Assembly (NCBI GenBank): GCA_015847255.1
Contig: JADLZK010009303.1
Location: forward strand, 62,001-126,000
DNA: 64,000 nucleotides
Source: Hyparrhenia diplandra
Taxonomy: Eukaryota; Streptophyta; Magnoliopsida; Poales; Poaceae
Direction: 5' to 3'
A program made the translations under genes and the position numbers. The notes beneath the pieces are model-generated. The model made no database searches and was not told the origin of the DNA. It saw only the letters and a list, made by a program, of their open reading frames with translations. Position 1 is the first letter of the stretch. Each line of letters opens with the position of its first letter. This document shows positions 11,340 through 23,769 of this stretch, piece after piece.

Positions 11340-12794
11340 GCAGTCTGCCGAGCGCGCGGGCACGAAGAACCCCAGCTGCTGCTGCTGCTCCCGCGCGCAC
11401 GGTAGTATATCTAGTTAGAAAAAGTGAGGCTGGGAACCATGGGTCGCGGACCTCCAACGGAATCGGCGCCGAGGCCTATCCCTCTATCCGCTGCGTCGGT
11501 CGAGAGAGAGCTTGTGGTGGTGGTGCGGTGACGTACGTAGCCCGCCGCAGCGGCAGGATCGGACGTAGGTAGGGGAGAGCGATTGAAATTAGAGACGAGA
11601 GCGAGGCTTTGTCCCGTCGTGGTCGTGTCTCGTGTGGCGCGTACACTACAGACGAGCCGGGGGGATCGGAGGGAGGGGAGGCCCCAACACGGGCAGGGGA
11701 AATTAGGATAGGAGGCGTTAGCAACGGCCTGAAAGCGAGACGGGCGGGTCCGATGGTGTGGTGTTGTCACTGGCACATGGGCTGATGGGCATGCCTGCTC
11801 GCCGGGCTCCGGGCAAGCCGGTTACCACTTTACCAGCTGCCTAATGGCCTGGCTGTTACGCGTGGAATATGCCTGCGGTTCCATGGTCCAAATTCTTTTT
11901 GAGAGAGTGGCATGGGGCCGCGAGGGCATCGTGCTTCATCTGCACGCTGGTCCGGTTAGGGTCCATCCGGGGAGCTTTGCCTAGGTCGCTTTGATTGGAT
12001 TGTCAATTCTGCTTTGGTTATTGGAAAAGTTAAAATCCAATCAATTAAGTATATATTTTTTTTACTTTTCCTATTGCATAGTCACCTGAAATCAGGGACT
12101 GTTCAGGCGACGCGCCTTCCGCACGCCCTCGCCTCCCCACGCCCGACATCCGACGCGACCTTCCGGGCGGTGGCAATAACGGCCCGGCAAGCATCTCCAT
12201 CTCCTCCTCCCCTCCCCTCCCCTCCCCTCCGTGAGTTGTCCTTTCTATAGAAAGATCTGTGAGTTGTCCTTCTCTGTGGGGGGAGAGGCTGGCCGCCACA
12301 AGTAGGGTTTGCCGGAGCTCGTCGTAGCTCTGACGAACCCTAACACCCGCGGTGGGGTTGTGGCTGGTGGCGGGGGAGCACGGAAACGAGAGGACGACGA
12401 GAGGAAGAAGATGAACCATGTCGGGCAAATCTGGAGCGTTCGTTTCAGATCGTGTGGCTGAGATTTGTCGCCAGAAATCCCACATTTTTTAGGCGCCTGA
12501 AATATAGCAACTCCCATATTTTTTTTCTCTTACACAACTTATAAGCTCACGATGCACAATACTTGTAACTCTTAAATGCACGCATACGAATCCTATTGCT
12601 ACAAGCATTTTCTCTACTTAATATAAAAGATACGCAAAACTTTTACGTATTCGAGGAAAAAAAATCTCACCACAGATGTCTTGTTATCGTCGCCTACCAG
12701 TGGCTGGAATATCCGCTCGCTTACTAGGGGTTAAACTTATGACCTAAGAAAGATGCTACTCTAGTAACCACTATAATACAGGCTATTTAGCAAG
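11340..12794. other. Upstream region of FBPase, no gene recognised
   Basis: GC-rich to about 11800 (FBPase 5' UTR and promoter side), then mixed DNA. Reading frames here are short and overlap on both strands, as expected of GC-rich non-coding DNA. A (CCCTC)n run lies at 12207-12230. Confidence 0.5.
12207..12230. repeat. (CCCTC)n microsatellite
   Basis: Four to five units of CCCTC. Confidence 0.85.
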
Positions 12795-12809
12795 ATATAC
12801 TTCTACCTT

Positions 12810-13518
12810 TGGGGGATGCTGAGGAGTTCGACGCCCAGACGGGGCTGACGGACGGGGCGGCGGATTACGCGCCCTCTGGCCCGTCGCCGACCTTCGAGGA
12901 AGCCGCTCCTCGGAACCGCCCCGGTGTCTTCGAGAAGACGATGCTCCCCCTCGCCGACCTTGGCCGCCGTCGGCAAGAAGAGATCGAGGATTTGGTGTGC
13001 GTGCCACTTGCATCGCCCCTTATCAAGACGGGCCCGCGGCCGTTGGTCGCGCCTCCGGCCTCCACGCATACGCTGCGTCGTAGTGACCGTATCAAGTCGC
13101 GGCCAAGGGCCGCTAATGTGACCTTGCGGGCTCGAAGCTCTTGCTTCGAAGTTGGGCGAGGAAGTGCCCGAAGGGGAGGCCCCGATTGCCGTGAGAGGAG
13201 ATGGTCAAGGCCGCGCCGAGGGGTGGTATGCCGCCGACTAAGCAGCGCCGTTTCGAGATGCTTCTTGAGGGACGGTTTGACCTCTCCGCCATGGACCTCA
13301 ACACCGAGGGCCTCGCCGAGGAGGTCGCCTAGCCATGCCTTCGGCGGGTCGTCTTGTCGCAAACTAGTCCATATGTAATCCCCCGATATTGTATCCAGTG
13401 AGTTGTTAGGTTCCGCCTCGGTAATTGTTTGGTTACCGTGGTGCTTTGTTGTTTGAACTTTATTCTCGCTTAATGAAAAACGCGCAACGGCGTGTTCAAA
13501 AAAAAAAAAAAAATATAT
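12810..13518 (+). mobile_element. 5'-truncated L1-type LINE or retroposon with 15-bp target-site duplication
   Basis: Flanked by ATATACTTCTACCTT at 12795-12809 and 13519-13533. The 3' end has CTTAATGAAAAACG, a short GC hairpin, GTGTTC and a run of A from 13498. The insert is GC-rich, with a plus-strand reading frame containing LRRSDRIKSRPRA, a motif I associate with grass retroelement fragments rather than a host gene. No reverse transcriptase is left, as expected after 5' truncation. Confidence 0.8.
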
Positions 13519-13533
13519 ATATACTTCTACCTT

Positions 13534-14733
13534 GCTTTTTGATGAAAGATATATTTGTCCTAATATAATTTTCACAGCAGGGTGAGAGGTGCTTTCACCC
13601 GGCGTAGATATCCAAGAAATTAGGCAACAAAGTACCGTTTCGTTGTTTTCTTCTTTTTCCCGTCTGTGTCACTTATCAGCAGCAATCGCGAGGAATGTTT
13701 TCTTCTTTTCCCCCATCCGCGTGACCTATCGGCAAGAATCCATGAAAGGGAGGGCCGCGCACTGGAGTTCCCACCGGTGGCATCTCCTCCGCCTGCCGCG
13801 CTCCAAGGCCGCATCAGCTTCGCTTTTGCATTTTCGTCTGTCAAGACTCAAGACGGTTAGGAAAGTACTAGTTTGTGAGCCTGACCACACAAATTCGAGC
13901 ACGAGTGGCTGTCAGGTTTCAGAGGGAACAAAACCATGAACTATGCAATTTGACACAGTGTTCCTATGTCCAGGTAATCGCAACTACCAACACCAGCAAA
14001 GTGCGAGTGAAACAAGTACAAGCGCGCACCAAACTTGCTAGAGTTGTGTAAGAATGTGACTTAGTTGTGGACATCAAATGTGCTCCAGCAAGCTTTTAGA
14101 ATTTAACAATATTGGTGATTTCTGCAATTCGAGGAAAGTCTTATTATATAGTACAATAAATGGTGTTAGCGGGTGCTACAAGGTTTCATGATCACTAAAG
14201 AATGATATCCATTAGCTGAAACTTGAGCTCTATTATCACTTTTGTGAAGGAATAATGCATAGCACCAGATATATTATCACTTTTATAATTTTATTGTATG
14301 AAAAAATCTTACAATTATTTCGCCAAAAAAAAACTTACAACTCACTGTCCTAAAATATAAGTGATATAACTTTGTCAAGTCAAATCATATATCCTAAATT
14401 TCACAAGGTTTATAGAGTGCATTGACATAGTACAAATGAGAAAATATAATGCCTCTAACCATATAAAACATCAAATATATAGGACATTATGGTTGAAAGA
14501 TCATAATTTTGACAGTTACAATATCAAGGATCAGCACCACTGATTTAACATGACAGGTACAGTAACTTAAAATAAACACACCAAGCTGAAAGAATAGTAA
14601 CGAAAACCAGCAACACACAGTCCAACTCCTTCCAAAATTCAAAGAATTTGCCTCTGTCCAGATCAAGAGTGGCCAATCTTGTATGTTCGGAAAGATAAAT
14701 GGACTCACCAAATTTTGCAAGAGCAACTGCAAA
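13534..14733. other. Intergenic DNA, no gene recognised
   Basis: Mostly AT-rich. The only structure seen is the tail-only insertion at 14308-14342, listed separately. Confidence 0.5.
14308..14342 (+). mobile_element. Tail-only retroposon (17-bp insert)
   Basis: Insert 14317-14333 reads ATTTCGCC followed by nine A. It lies between CTTACAATT (14308-14316) and CTTACAACT (14334-14342), nine bases with one mismatch. Confidence 0.55.
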
Positions 14734-14750
14734 AGAGTTTTTCTTTTGCT

Positions 14751-17700
14751 CTTTTTTCGGGACTGAAAGACTCCGCCCCGAAGTCGCTCCCCACGCGGCG
14801 ACCGGCGGCTCCAACCCTAGCCGCCACCGCCACCTCCTCTCCCGCCCTCCTGTCACGCCGCCGCCGGGGTAAGCCGCCGGCAAGGCCACGGGCTTGCCGG
14901 GAGGGCGGCGGTGGGGCTTTTCTTGCTTCAAGGTGGTGTGGCGGCGTGGGGTAGTGGCAGTCCCCGGCGGGCGCGGCCGTGCTCGGGCCGCGTGGGGCAC
15001 GGGCGCGGTCTTCCCTCGCGGCGCTACTGCCGCCGGCCGTGGCGGTGGCTGCCCCTACTCCGCTCTTCCTCCCCCACTCGGGCGGCGCCTCCCCTTGGCC
15101 GGCGTGGTCGTGGCGGGGCGGCGGACGGAGGCCGCCCATGGACGGCGAGATCCAGCCACCCGCGCCCGGATCCGAGGCTCGCTCGGCCTTATCCGGGCCG
15201 GGGCAGCCATGGTGGTGGAGGTGCGGTGGTGTAGTGATTTGGCCTCGGCTAGATCTGGTGTGGGAGGCAACTATGGCAGGTGCGGTCTTCAGTGTCCAGA
15301 GACGTCGGGAGGAGCTTGAAGACGACGTCACGGCGGCTTGGGTCGGTTGTGGCGTTCTTTTGGTGTGTGGCGCCGTTGAGGGAGGAAGATGGCCGGCGAG
15401 ATGGGGGCTCACGGTGCACGAGGCGTGTCGTGCGAGGGGCGGCGGCGGCGGCAATGGTGGTCTGCATGGGGCAGGGCGCGGCATATCTCTGCTGCGGGAG
15501 GCCCGGTGTAGGGGCGCCTCTTGGCTGGCAGCTTTTGGCCATGGCGGTCGAATACGTTGTCGGTGGACATCTGCGTGCGGACAGCGGGGACAGAGGTGAG
15601 ATGGTGGTGCTCCCCTTTTTTCTCCTCGACCTCTCTGTTGTTCCGGCATCGCCTCGGTGGTGGGGCTCCAGTAACAGAACCTTCCAAATTACAGGGCCCA
15701 CATGTACTAATTATCGGTTCAACGACCTTTAATAGTCACATATGCGCACCTATAACCCGAAAAGCACTATTAACTATTCCAACCAGGATCCGTTACGAGG
15801 TCATTGCAAAGTATTACAACAATTTTCATACATAATCGAGTAAAAACAAAGGAAGACTTATATATTACAATAATTTTACAAACATTTATTTAAAACAAGT
15901 CTTACAACATATAAGTAGGAGTAGTAAAAAGTTTATTACACATATTACACTCACGAGACCCGCCCACGGGTCTCACTTCTCACTCATCCTCACTATCTTC
16001 CCGATGAATCGTCATGCAAAGACGGTCGGTGCGAGACATGACTTCACGGGTCCCTGCAACATGGGTTAACAAACCCCGAGTACGGGAGTACTCAACAAGA
16101 CTTACCCGACTAAAGAAAAATAGAAGGAGACTCGGGAATCTTTGGTCTAATAGGATTCAAGGTAAGGCTTTTAACAAGAATCAAGGACTCTTTTGCGTAA
16201 AAGCTTACTAGTAGTGAATCCTTACTCTCAACATTTTAATTCCAAATTAGTTTCTCACCTACTCTAGGTGATCTTTCACTATAGCATACACTTGTAGAAG
16301 TTCCATCACTTATTCCATTTCTTCTTTGTTTCATAATTAAGCTACGATGTAAGTGGGAAACCAAGTCTCCATATCCGAGAAGCACGGCGATTTCGAAATC
16401 GATTAACCCAGGTTGGGGAGTTTTTTCCACACGACATATGTAGCACTTAAGCTTGCATATATCAACCCTTTCTTGGATACTCAAAACGGAACCGCGTCCT
16501 ACGCCACCCGAGAGTACCGTACACCTCCAATCCGGGACTTTAACCCACGAGGGTAACATGTACTCCCGCCATCTCTCCACTCCCAGTGCGCGGTTGTACG
16601 TTTCCGATTTGACACCCCCAAGATTGGGCTTACCGAAGTATGTGTCTGGAACTAGTTTCGACTGTCATGGGGCGACGCCCAGACAGACGTGCCATTGGTC
16701 CAAGACCTCAGGCGCAGATTGCGTTCCATAGTCTCGGTCCACATTGCTTACAACGCACGGTCCTTAATCGACAAGCCGAGAATACTACACTGAGACTCCA
16801 TTCTCAGTGCAAATTACCCGACCGGTCTCAATTTTGTTACCATATCCCAGTATGGTTTCCTCATATAGCATCCTTTCTCATCAAATGCCCCTTCGGGCTA
16901 TCATAAGGGACTTGTCACATTTTGACTCAAAAGTCTAACTAATATAGCTAGGCTAAGCGTTCTAGTATTTTACCAAAACGGGTTATCAAGGTAGATATTG
17001 AAATAAACAAGGATGGATAATGCATCAATTAGGTTGTCACTCAACTCCTATCACCTAATGCAGAACGTAAAGCAAAGGTGATATAAAGCTTTGTAAAAAC
17101 ACAAGGAAGGTTTAAATGAACCGGGGCTTGCCTTGATCGATGAAGTAACTTGATTCGGACGACGGATCACGATATTCGGAACTCGGGTCAACAAGATAGC
17201 CTTCTTCGGAGGCCTGATCAACAACTTCACGATCTCCTTCGTTCACTATACGAAAGAATAATATATGCTTAACATGATGCCATGCACATAAACATGAGGT
17301 GCGAGAGTGCATGAAATGATAAACGCTTGAGTACGACTTTCCTTCACGATAAAGTTGCAACCCAACAAAACCAACTTGTTGAATTACTCTACGAGATATC
17401 ATCACCATTGCCTAAGGAGTTCTCAAGGACCATCTGATAGTGGTGTGGTTTAGGGTTCACAAAACAACCCAAAATCTACCCTAAACCCTAAGTTGGAAAT
17501 CATTAAACAATTTGTTTACTACATAAAATAATAGGGCATGAAATAATAAATATTTTAATTTTCTCTAAACAAGCTCAAAATTTTTGTACAGGTAGATCAT
17601 GTCATAAAACAGTACCAAAATAATTTTCATGATTTTTGGATAAATAAAATAATTATTAAAAATCAAGGAAGATGCATTTTTCAATTAAATTTTGTATTTT

Positions 17701-20637
17701 TAAATAATGTCAAAAGTATTCAAAATTCAAGTTTCATATTTTTCATGGATAGACATATCCATGGGAAGGCTACACAAAATTTTCAGAATTTTTGAACTAG
17801 TGTTTGAATTTATATGAAATTTACAAAATCGGACACTATTCAAATTAAAGAAATTGAATAAATCATTTTATAAATGAAAAAGGGCTCGGGCTGAAATTGG
17901 CCTGTTACTGTGCGTGACCCATCACTGTCCATGGCCCACGATGAACAGCGCAAAGGATCGCCCAAAGGAAAAGTGGCGGGCGGATTTGGTGAATGGTGTT
18001 GGGCGGCCACGAATGAAGGCTTGGCCGAAGATCGCTCATGTGCCGGCAAGCGTGCTCACCGGCGGCGACGTGCGTGCTCATCTGCTTGGCGGCGGCGCGC
18101 CGTTCCGGCGCCGGCGATGGTCGAAATGAAAACTAAAGACACGAGGGTGGTTCGGAGCTCACCGCGGTGCCGAACGGGGCTCGGTTGCGACGGCTGCCGG
18201 AGGTGGGTCGGTGGGCGAGCAGCGGCGACGGCGGCGACAACGACGACGTTCCGCTGGGTGGGGATCACAGCTGCGAAACCGACGAGCCGCTCACGACTAG
18301 ATCATCGAGAGGGAGAGAAAACGCGAAGAAGGGCGGTAAAAGCTCACCGAGCACGCCGCCGACGGCGAGGTCGAACGCGGGGGGGCTCCGACGGCGACGA
18401 GGAAGATGAGGTGGCGCGGGCGATTCCGACGGCGAGATGAGTTGCGGCCGGGTTCCAGGGAGGTTAGGAAGTGGCGGAGCACCGGCAAGCGGTTTTGGCA
18501 AACGGCGGCGACGGGCGGCGGAGGGAGCGATTCCGGCGGCGGTTTTCGGAAAAGAGGAAAACGGCGACGACGCCGGCCTATTTATAGGCAAAGGGGAACG
18601 GGAGGTAGCTGGAGAGGTCGTGAACACCTCCAGGTGGCCGAATTCGAGAGGAAACAACGGTGGACGGCGGCGCGAACGTTGGCCGGGCGGTGGCGTGGAG
18701 GGAATGGTCGGGTTATCAGAAATGAGAAACCCTAACTTCGAAATTTTCAAATTACTCCCAAATTTTTAACTGAACTCAAAAATTTCCAAAAAGCAACTTG
18801 CCTTAATTTTCAAGATCTACAATTTTCACAATTGGAGCATTTACAAATTCAGCCTAGAAATATGACTTTTTGAAATGCAGTTCAAAATTTTGAAATTTGA
18901 ATTCAAAATTACTTTTTAAAATTATGTAACAACTTGAAAAACTTTGTACATGACTTTTGTTCCTCTCAACAAGATCTACAAACTAGCTTTTGAAATTTTT
19001 CTCAAATTATGCTTAGATTTTGAAATATAGAAAAGGGGGCAATTAGGGTTTTGATAAAATTCAAAATTACTTTAAAATTTTGAACTAAACTTTGAAAACT
19101 CAAAATACCAACTTTGTTCAAAATTGAAAGCTCTACCTTTTGCTTTAATAACCATACCCAAATTCTTGATAGATTTTGAATAAAATAAAAGGGGACAAAC
19201 TAGGGTATAGAATCTAGGGTTTCCGACAAGGGGGATAGTTTCCGGAATCCGATTCCTCTCGCGTCTTTTCGACCGACAACGACACCAAACATAAAATAAA
19301 CTTATTTTAGTTCAATGCAACACATAGTGGGCTAATCATGCATGCTTTGCAATGATCATGATGACATGTCATGTTTTAGTGAAAATAACACCAGGGGTGT
19401 TACAGCTGGGTGGCTCGCGCGTATGTCCTCGCGGTGCTGTGGCGGCATGGTGGGGGAGGTACCGAGCCATTTCATCGCGGAGGAGTTGCGGAGATGGCGG
19501 GAGCGGCTGCTGCTTGTCTGAGAGCGTGTGTTAGGTGCGGAGTGGATCCCGGCGAAAGCCTTCACCGACTTTCGTGTTGGTATTAGCGGTGGCGGCGCCT
19601 TTCGAGCGTCGTTCTTCCTGTTGGGGACACCGCTATGGAACACTGTGGCCTTATGCATGGAGTCTTGGGGGTAAAAACCCGGTCAATTGTTGGATGAGCG
19701 ACGGTGGCGCCATTGATGTTGCATCCTCCTCGGAGGCATCACTCATAGAGACTCATCTCAGCTTGTGATAGTGGTGGTCTGGTTGGTCCGGGTGCAGGGA
19801 AGAAGAAGGTGTGCAGGGTCCATGTGTTGGCGGCAAGGTGCAGAGGGCCCATGGGTGCTAGTGGCCTGGAGTTGGTGCGCATGGTGGTGGTGATCTCGGT
19901 GCCGGTTGGGTGGAGGTGGTGCTCTTAGTGTGGTTTCAGATATCAGAGCCCTGGGCAGTGGATTAGTGAAGTGTGAGGCGGTGGGTGAGGCGAGGCCCCC
20001 ACGCAGAGTAGCCAGGAGCAGTGGTTTTCATTGGTGCCGCGATGGGATTGTTCTGCTGACACTTCGCTGGAGCTGGGGGATCCACGATCGTGGGTGTGCG
20101 GCTTGGGGGGTGATAGTCCCATGGTGGAGGAGTTCTGGTAGCCGTTTGGGCTTGCAGCGGGCTGCGGCTTCGGGTGTGGCACAGCGTTGACGACGACGGC
20201 GCAGGTTTCGACGGCTTGCTTTTGGCTCCTCTCCCAGGTGGTGGGGGGTGTAGAGTTGTGTTGGGTGTTTTTGTGTCGATGTCCCAATCCGACTTGCAGT
20301 TGTGGATGAAGGCTCGTGTTGATGACCCAATCCAACCGAGCGGAGCATCATGTTTATTTTCTCCCATCTGAGTCGTTGTTTAGTTGTGTTTGAGTTGCTT
20401 TAGTTGGATCGTTTCGACCGAGTTGAGTGGTTAGTGGTGGTCGATGTTTCGACCAAGCCGAGTCGTGGAGTTTATCAGTTGTTTTGGTACCTAAGTGTGC
20501 ACATGGAGTAGAGTGTCCTCCACATTTGTATGGTTTTTCTGGCCCGTTTTTCAGTTAAAAAACTGAGCTGGCACTTGTCTTTTTTATTCTTCGTCTAATA
20601 GAAATCGCGGCAAAGCTTTTGCCGCCCCTTCTAAAAC
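14751..20637 (+). mobile_element. Non-autonomous L1-like retroposon, interrupted by a solo LTR
   Basis: Perfect 17-bp target-site duplication AGAGTTTTTCTTTTGCT at 14734-14750 and 20638-20654. Without the LTR (15670-19404) the element is about 2.15 kb. It is GC-rich at the left, and at the right ends with TTCTTCGTCTAATAGAAAT, a perfect hairpin GCGGCAAAGCTTTTGCCGC (20607-20625) and a short A-rich end. Long open frames at 14894-15732 occur on both strands and show no reverse transcriptase, so I read them as compositional. The structure suggests LINE untranslated regions without the coding part. Confidence 0.7.
15670..19404 (-). mobile_element. Probable solo LTR of a Gypsy-type element
   Basis: Read on the minus strand it starts TGTAACACCCCTGGTG at 19404 and ends CTGTTACT at 15670, close to the TGT...ACA termini of grass chromovirus LTRs. 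A TATA box CCTATAAATAGG lies in the middle (near 18580), followed by a GC-rich stretch (17900-18720) like a transcribed leader, then AT-rich DNA. No gag, pol, primer site or second LTR is present. Possible 5-bp duplication GCTCC/GCTGG is imperfect, so the left terminus is uncertain. Confidence 0.6.
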
Positions 20638-20654
20638 AGAGTTTTTCTTTTGCT

Positions 20655-20943
20655 AGAAACAAAGTGATCTCTGTGCGCCATGTTCTCAACTCTCCGAATA
20701 CTACAGATTTATTCATTGTAGGGCCAAACACGCTGAAAGAGAACAGGTTAAGATAACCTGCGTTTAAAATTGCTGACGCCTCATCAGGACATAAGAAACA
20801 AGGAAATCATGCATATGGTTGTGCAGATTTTACATATATACGTACTATTTTATAGGGCGAATGGTTGTGCATTTCCTTGTAAAAATAAATTCCTTTGGCG
20901 CATAAGCAAAGAAAATGAGTAAAACTAAACACTTTGCTAAACA
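20655..20943. other. Short intergenic stretch
   Basis: AT-rich, no gene or clear repeat seen. Confidence 0.4.
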
Positions 20944-20958
20944 AAGGGATGGTTATGT

Positions 20959-21279
20959 GATGTCATGGGCCATCTGGTCTGTTAGAAATAACCTCACATC
21001 TTCAAGGGCATTCCTCCTTCCTTGACAGAAGTATAAGGCAAAGTTTGATAAAGAGATCCGAATTCTTTCCCTAGGGGTGAAGACAAAGTTCAAAGCTTCA
21101 TTTGATTTATGATCCAAAATCGGTTGTAATTTGCATCTCTTTTTTTTAAAAAAATCTTTTTCGTTTCTTTCTTCGTTTCTTAATTCATGGTTGTAAGACT
21201 CTTTGTAACTCTTCTTTTATGCCTTAATAAAGCTCTGTAGGGGCAGCCCTGCCCCTCCAGTTATATATCAAAAAAAAAG
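20959..21279 (+). mobile_element. 5'-truncated L1-type LINE with ORF2 C-terminal remnant
   Basis: Target-site duplication AAGGGATGGTTATGT (20944-20958) and AAGGGAGGGTTATGT (21280-21294), 14 of 15 matching. The plus strand reads IWSVRNNLTSSRAF and further on KEIRILSLGVKTKFKASF, resembling the end of LINE ORF2. The 3' end has CTTAATAAAGCTCTG, a hairpin AGGGGCAG/CTGCCCCT and poly(A). Confidence 0.75.
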
Positions 21280-21384
21280 AAGGGAGGGTTATGTCTATTT
21301 TGATGGAATTTTATATTTTATATATAAACGAAGAATGAAAGCTTCAGTTTTATGATTAAAGGATTAAATGGAATACTCGACATA

Positions 21385-21617
21385 CTCCCTCCGTCCCTAA
21401 ATACTTGTCGTTCACGTTTCCCAAGAAACAACTTAAATTAAATCTCTATTAAAATGTATTTATAATTATAGTATATAATTAGTACCATTAGAAAGATCTT
21501 TGAATCTAGTTTTTAACAAATTTATTTGAAAATAAAAATGTTGTACGCATTTTCTACAATTCAACTCGAACTTGTGGCACGCACACCAAAACGACAAGTA
21601 AAAAGGGACAGAGGGAG
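21385..21617. mobile_element. Stowaway MITE
   Basis: TA duplication at 21383-21384 and 21618-21619. Terminal repeats CTCCCTCCGTCCC and GGGACAGAGGGAG. 233 bp, AT-rich interior. Confidence 0.9.
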
Positions 21618-21639
21618 TATATTTTTTGCATAGGACATA

Positions 21640-21878
21640 CTCCCTCCGTCCCCACCGACTTTGTCACCCACCCGGTTTCCGTGCCATCTTATTCGATGCT
21701 TCGTCTTATTCAAAATTTTTGCACAAATATAATTTATTTTTTACAACTTATTTTATCAATGAAGATACTTGAATATTGATTATTTTATTTTATGATTTGC
21801 GTAAATATTTTGAATAAGATGGATGGTCAAAGATGAAGTTCAAAAGTCAAAAACGACGAAGTCCATGGGACAGAGGAG
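21640..21878. mobile_element. Stowaway MITE
   Basis: TA at 21638-21639 and 21879-21880. Left terminus CTCCCTCCGTCCCC, right terminus GGGACAGAGGAG with one base lost. It inserted only about 20 bp from the previous MITE. Confidence 0.88.
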
Positions 21879-21884
21879 TACATG

Positions 21885-23022
21885 CTTTGGTGCCACTGCA
21901 AGGAAAATACACACTTAACCAATGAAATCAAGCATACAGTAGGTAAGCAATGGAAGTGCCAAATCAAATAGAACGTCCCAGGATACGAGACATTATCTGC
22001 AAACTGTACCACAAACATTATTTCGAAACGAGGTTCCACGTATTCCTGACCATTCACCGTTCAAGTGCCTCAGGTAGCATCTCTCCCTTGATATTTTGGC
22101 TATCCAAATATAAATTTAAAAAGGAATCATGTCATAATGGAAAGGAACGCAAAATGCACGAATAATTTCCAGCAAGCAATTGCAGTATCAAATGTCAGAG
22201 GCCTATGGCCTTTCCTCACAGTTGCTAGCGATAACCACAAACAGCAGTCAGCAGGTCAGCAGCAAAGCAAACTGTGGACCAAGGTTTGTTGAGGCCAGCA
22301 GTGGCATCGATTGAAATGGATTTAACCTGCCAGAATCAATTAATCACTTGGCCTAGATATATGAAACAGTTTCACATAGGCTGCATGAAAGCATACATTT
22401 CAATTAACTCACGATAGTTAAATTAAGCAGTTAAATGAAATCAAAGGGTTTGGCACATACATAGAGATACTCCACTGAACAGATCAAATTTAAGATCATG
22501 CAGCCACGTAGCCTAATGAGATCAGAAAACCTCTGCTTCAAATCTCCACTATAAAACATCACGAACCCCTCCTGAGCAAATGAGAAAATATGATACCTGA
22601 CCATATACAAAATCAAATAAAACATCCTCAGGGCTAAAGGTTTTAGCCTCCGATTAACAGCACAGGACACATAACATTACTTCAAGTGGACAACACACCA
22701 TTCAACCTGTAAAGACCGAGCGCTTACAAATGCAATGTCAAATATCATAACCAGCCAAGGGGACAAACAAAACCATTCATTGAAATTAGATCCACATTTG
22801 TAAGAACACAGTGAGAGAACTGAAAGAACAGTGAGATAACCAACTTTTCCATTGCTGATGAAAATGAGATGGTAACATCAGACGACTCATCAGGACATCA
22901 CTACAAACAAGGAGACCCATACTTCACCATGCCACCACGACATAACACAGGCTACCACAAAGCACATCTCTACACATCAGAAGGATCAGGCAGGCACTAC
23001 GAACGACGACAGGCCATGACCT
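21885..23022. other. 3' flank of the histone H3 gene, no other gene seen
   Basis: AT-rich, with no reading frame I can connect to a protein family. The part nearest 23022 should be the H3 3' UTR. Confidence 0.5.
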
Positions 23023-23433
23023 CTAGGCCCTCTCGCCACGGATGCGGCGCGCGAGCTGGATGTCCTTGGGCATGATGGTGACGCGCTTGGCGTGGATGGC
23101 GCAGAGGTTGGTGTCCTCGAAGAGCCCGACGAGGTATGCCTCGGCGGCCTCCTGCAGCGCGGCGACGGCGGAGCTCTGGAAGCGCAGGTCGGTCTTGAAG
23201 TCCTGCGCGATCTCCCGCACGAGCCGCTGGAAGGGGAGCTTGCGGATCAGCAGCTCCGTGCTCTTCTGGTACTTGCGGATCTCACGGAGCGCGACGGTGC
23301 CGGGGCGGAAGCGGTGGGGCTTCTTCACTCCGCCGGTCGCCGGGGCAGACTTGCGCGCCGCCTTCGTCGCCAGCTGCTTCCTCGGCGCCTTGCCGCCGGT
23401 GGACTTCCTCGCCGTCTGCTTCGTGCGGGCCAT
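23023..23433 (-). CDS. Histone H3.1, intronless, 136 aa
   Basis: Core histone of the nucleosome. The start is [20 protein letters not shown] and the end ARRIRGERA. The residues that separate plant H3 types are Ala31, Phe41 (RFRPG), Ser87 and Ala90, which is the replication-coupled H3.1 form rather than H3.3 (Thr31, Tyr41, His87, Leu90). There is no intron, also typical of H3.1. All modified lysines (4, 9, 14, 18, 23, 27, 36) are present. The sequence is intact and strongly GC-biased at third positions. The upstream region carries plant histone octamer motifs and a TATA-like box, fitting S-phase expression. Confidence 0.98.
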
Positions 23434-23544
23434 TGCGGAAGTGGGGAGGGAGGCTAGGGATTTGCTTCGCGGGAGGATTCTTCTGCTAGGGATTTGCTCG
23501 TGAGATGAGATTGCTGGATGAGATGGAATGGGGAACGGCAGGTT

Positions 23545-23554
23545 GATTAAATAG
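23545..23554 (-). promoter_or_regulatory. TATA-like box of histone H3
   Basis: Minus strand CTATTTAATC, about 115 bp upstream of the start codon. Confidence 0.55.
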
Positions 23555-23682
23555 GAGACGGCTGGCTGGGCGGGAGAGTGGGAGATTTTGGTGGTAGCGG
23601 CGGGGCTTCGTGGAGGGGAATGGGGTTTCAAGCGTTGGATTGGAGGAGAACGGACGGACTGGATTGATTTTGAGGGTGATCA

Positions 23683-23769
23683 CGCGGATCGTTGCAGAGT
23701 GATCCGTGGGAAGGGGGTTCCTGCGTTCTGATTGGCTGGAATACGAACTGGTGTGGGGGCGATCCGTGG
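23683..23769. promoter_or_regulatory. Histone octamer motifs upstream of H3
   Basis: CGCGGATC, the octamer of plant histone promoters, occurs exactly at 23683-23690. Two reverse-oriented variants GATCCGTG follow near 23701 and 23761. ATTGG (CCAAT-type) boxes lie near 23730 and 23790. Position 250-330 bp upstream of the H3 start fits a cell-cycle promoter. Confidence 0.75.

Noticed and set aside
11411..11776. Minus-strand frames upstream of FBPase
   Set aside because: Not in frame with the conserved FBPase start and no family match; likely 5' flank.
14705..15732. Several long frames on both strands (up to 314 codons)
   Set aside because: They lie inside the non-autonomous retroposon; all frames are open because of high GC and none shows a domain.
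17840..18769. Frames rich in Arg/Gly/Pro
   Set aside because: Inside the solo LTR, in its GC-rich leader-like part, with no gag or pol motif.
23092..23503. Plus-strand frames opposite histone H3
   Set aside because: Mirror frames of a GC-rich coding exon.
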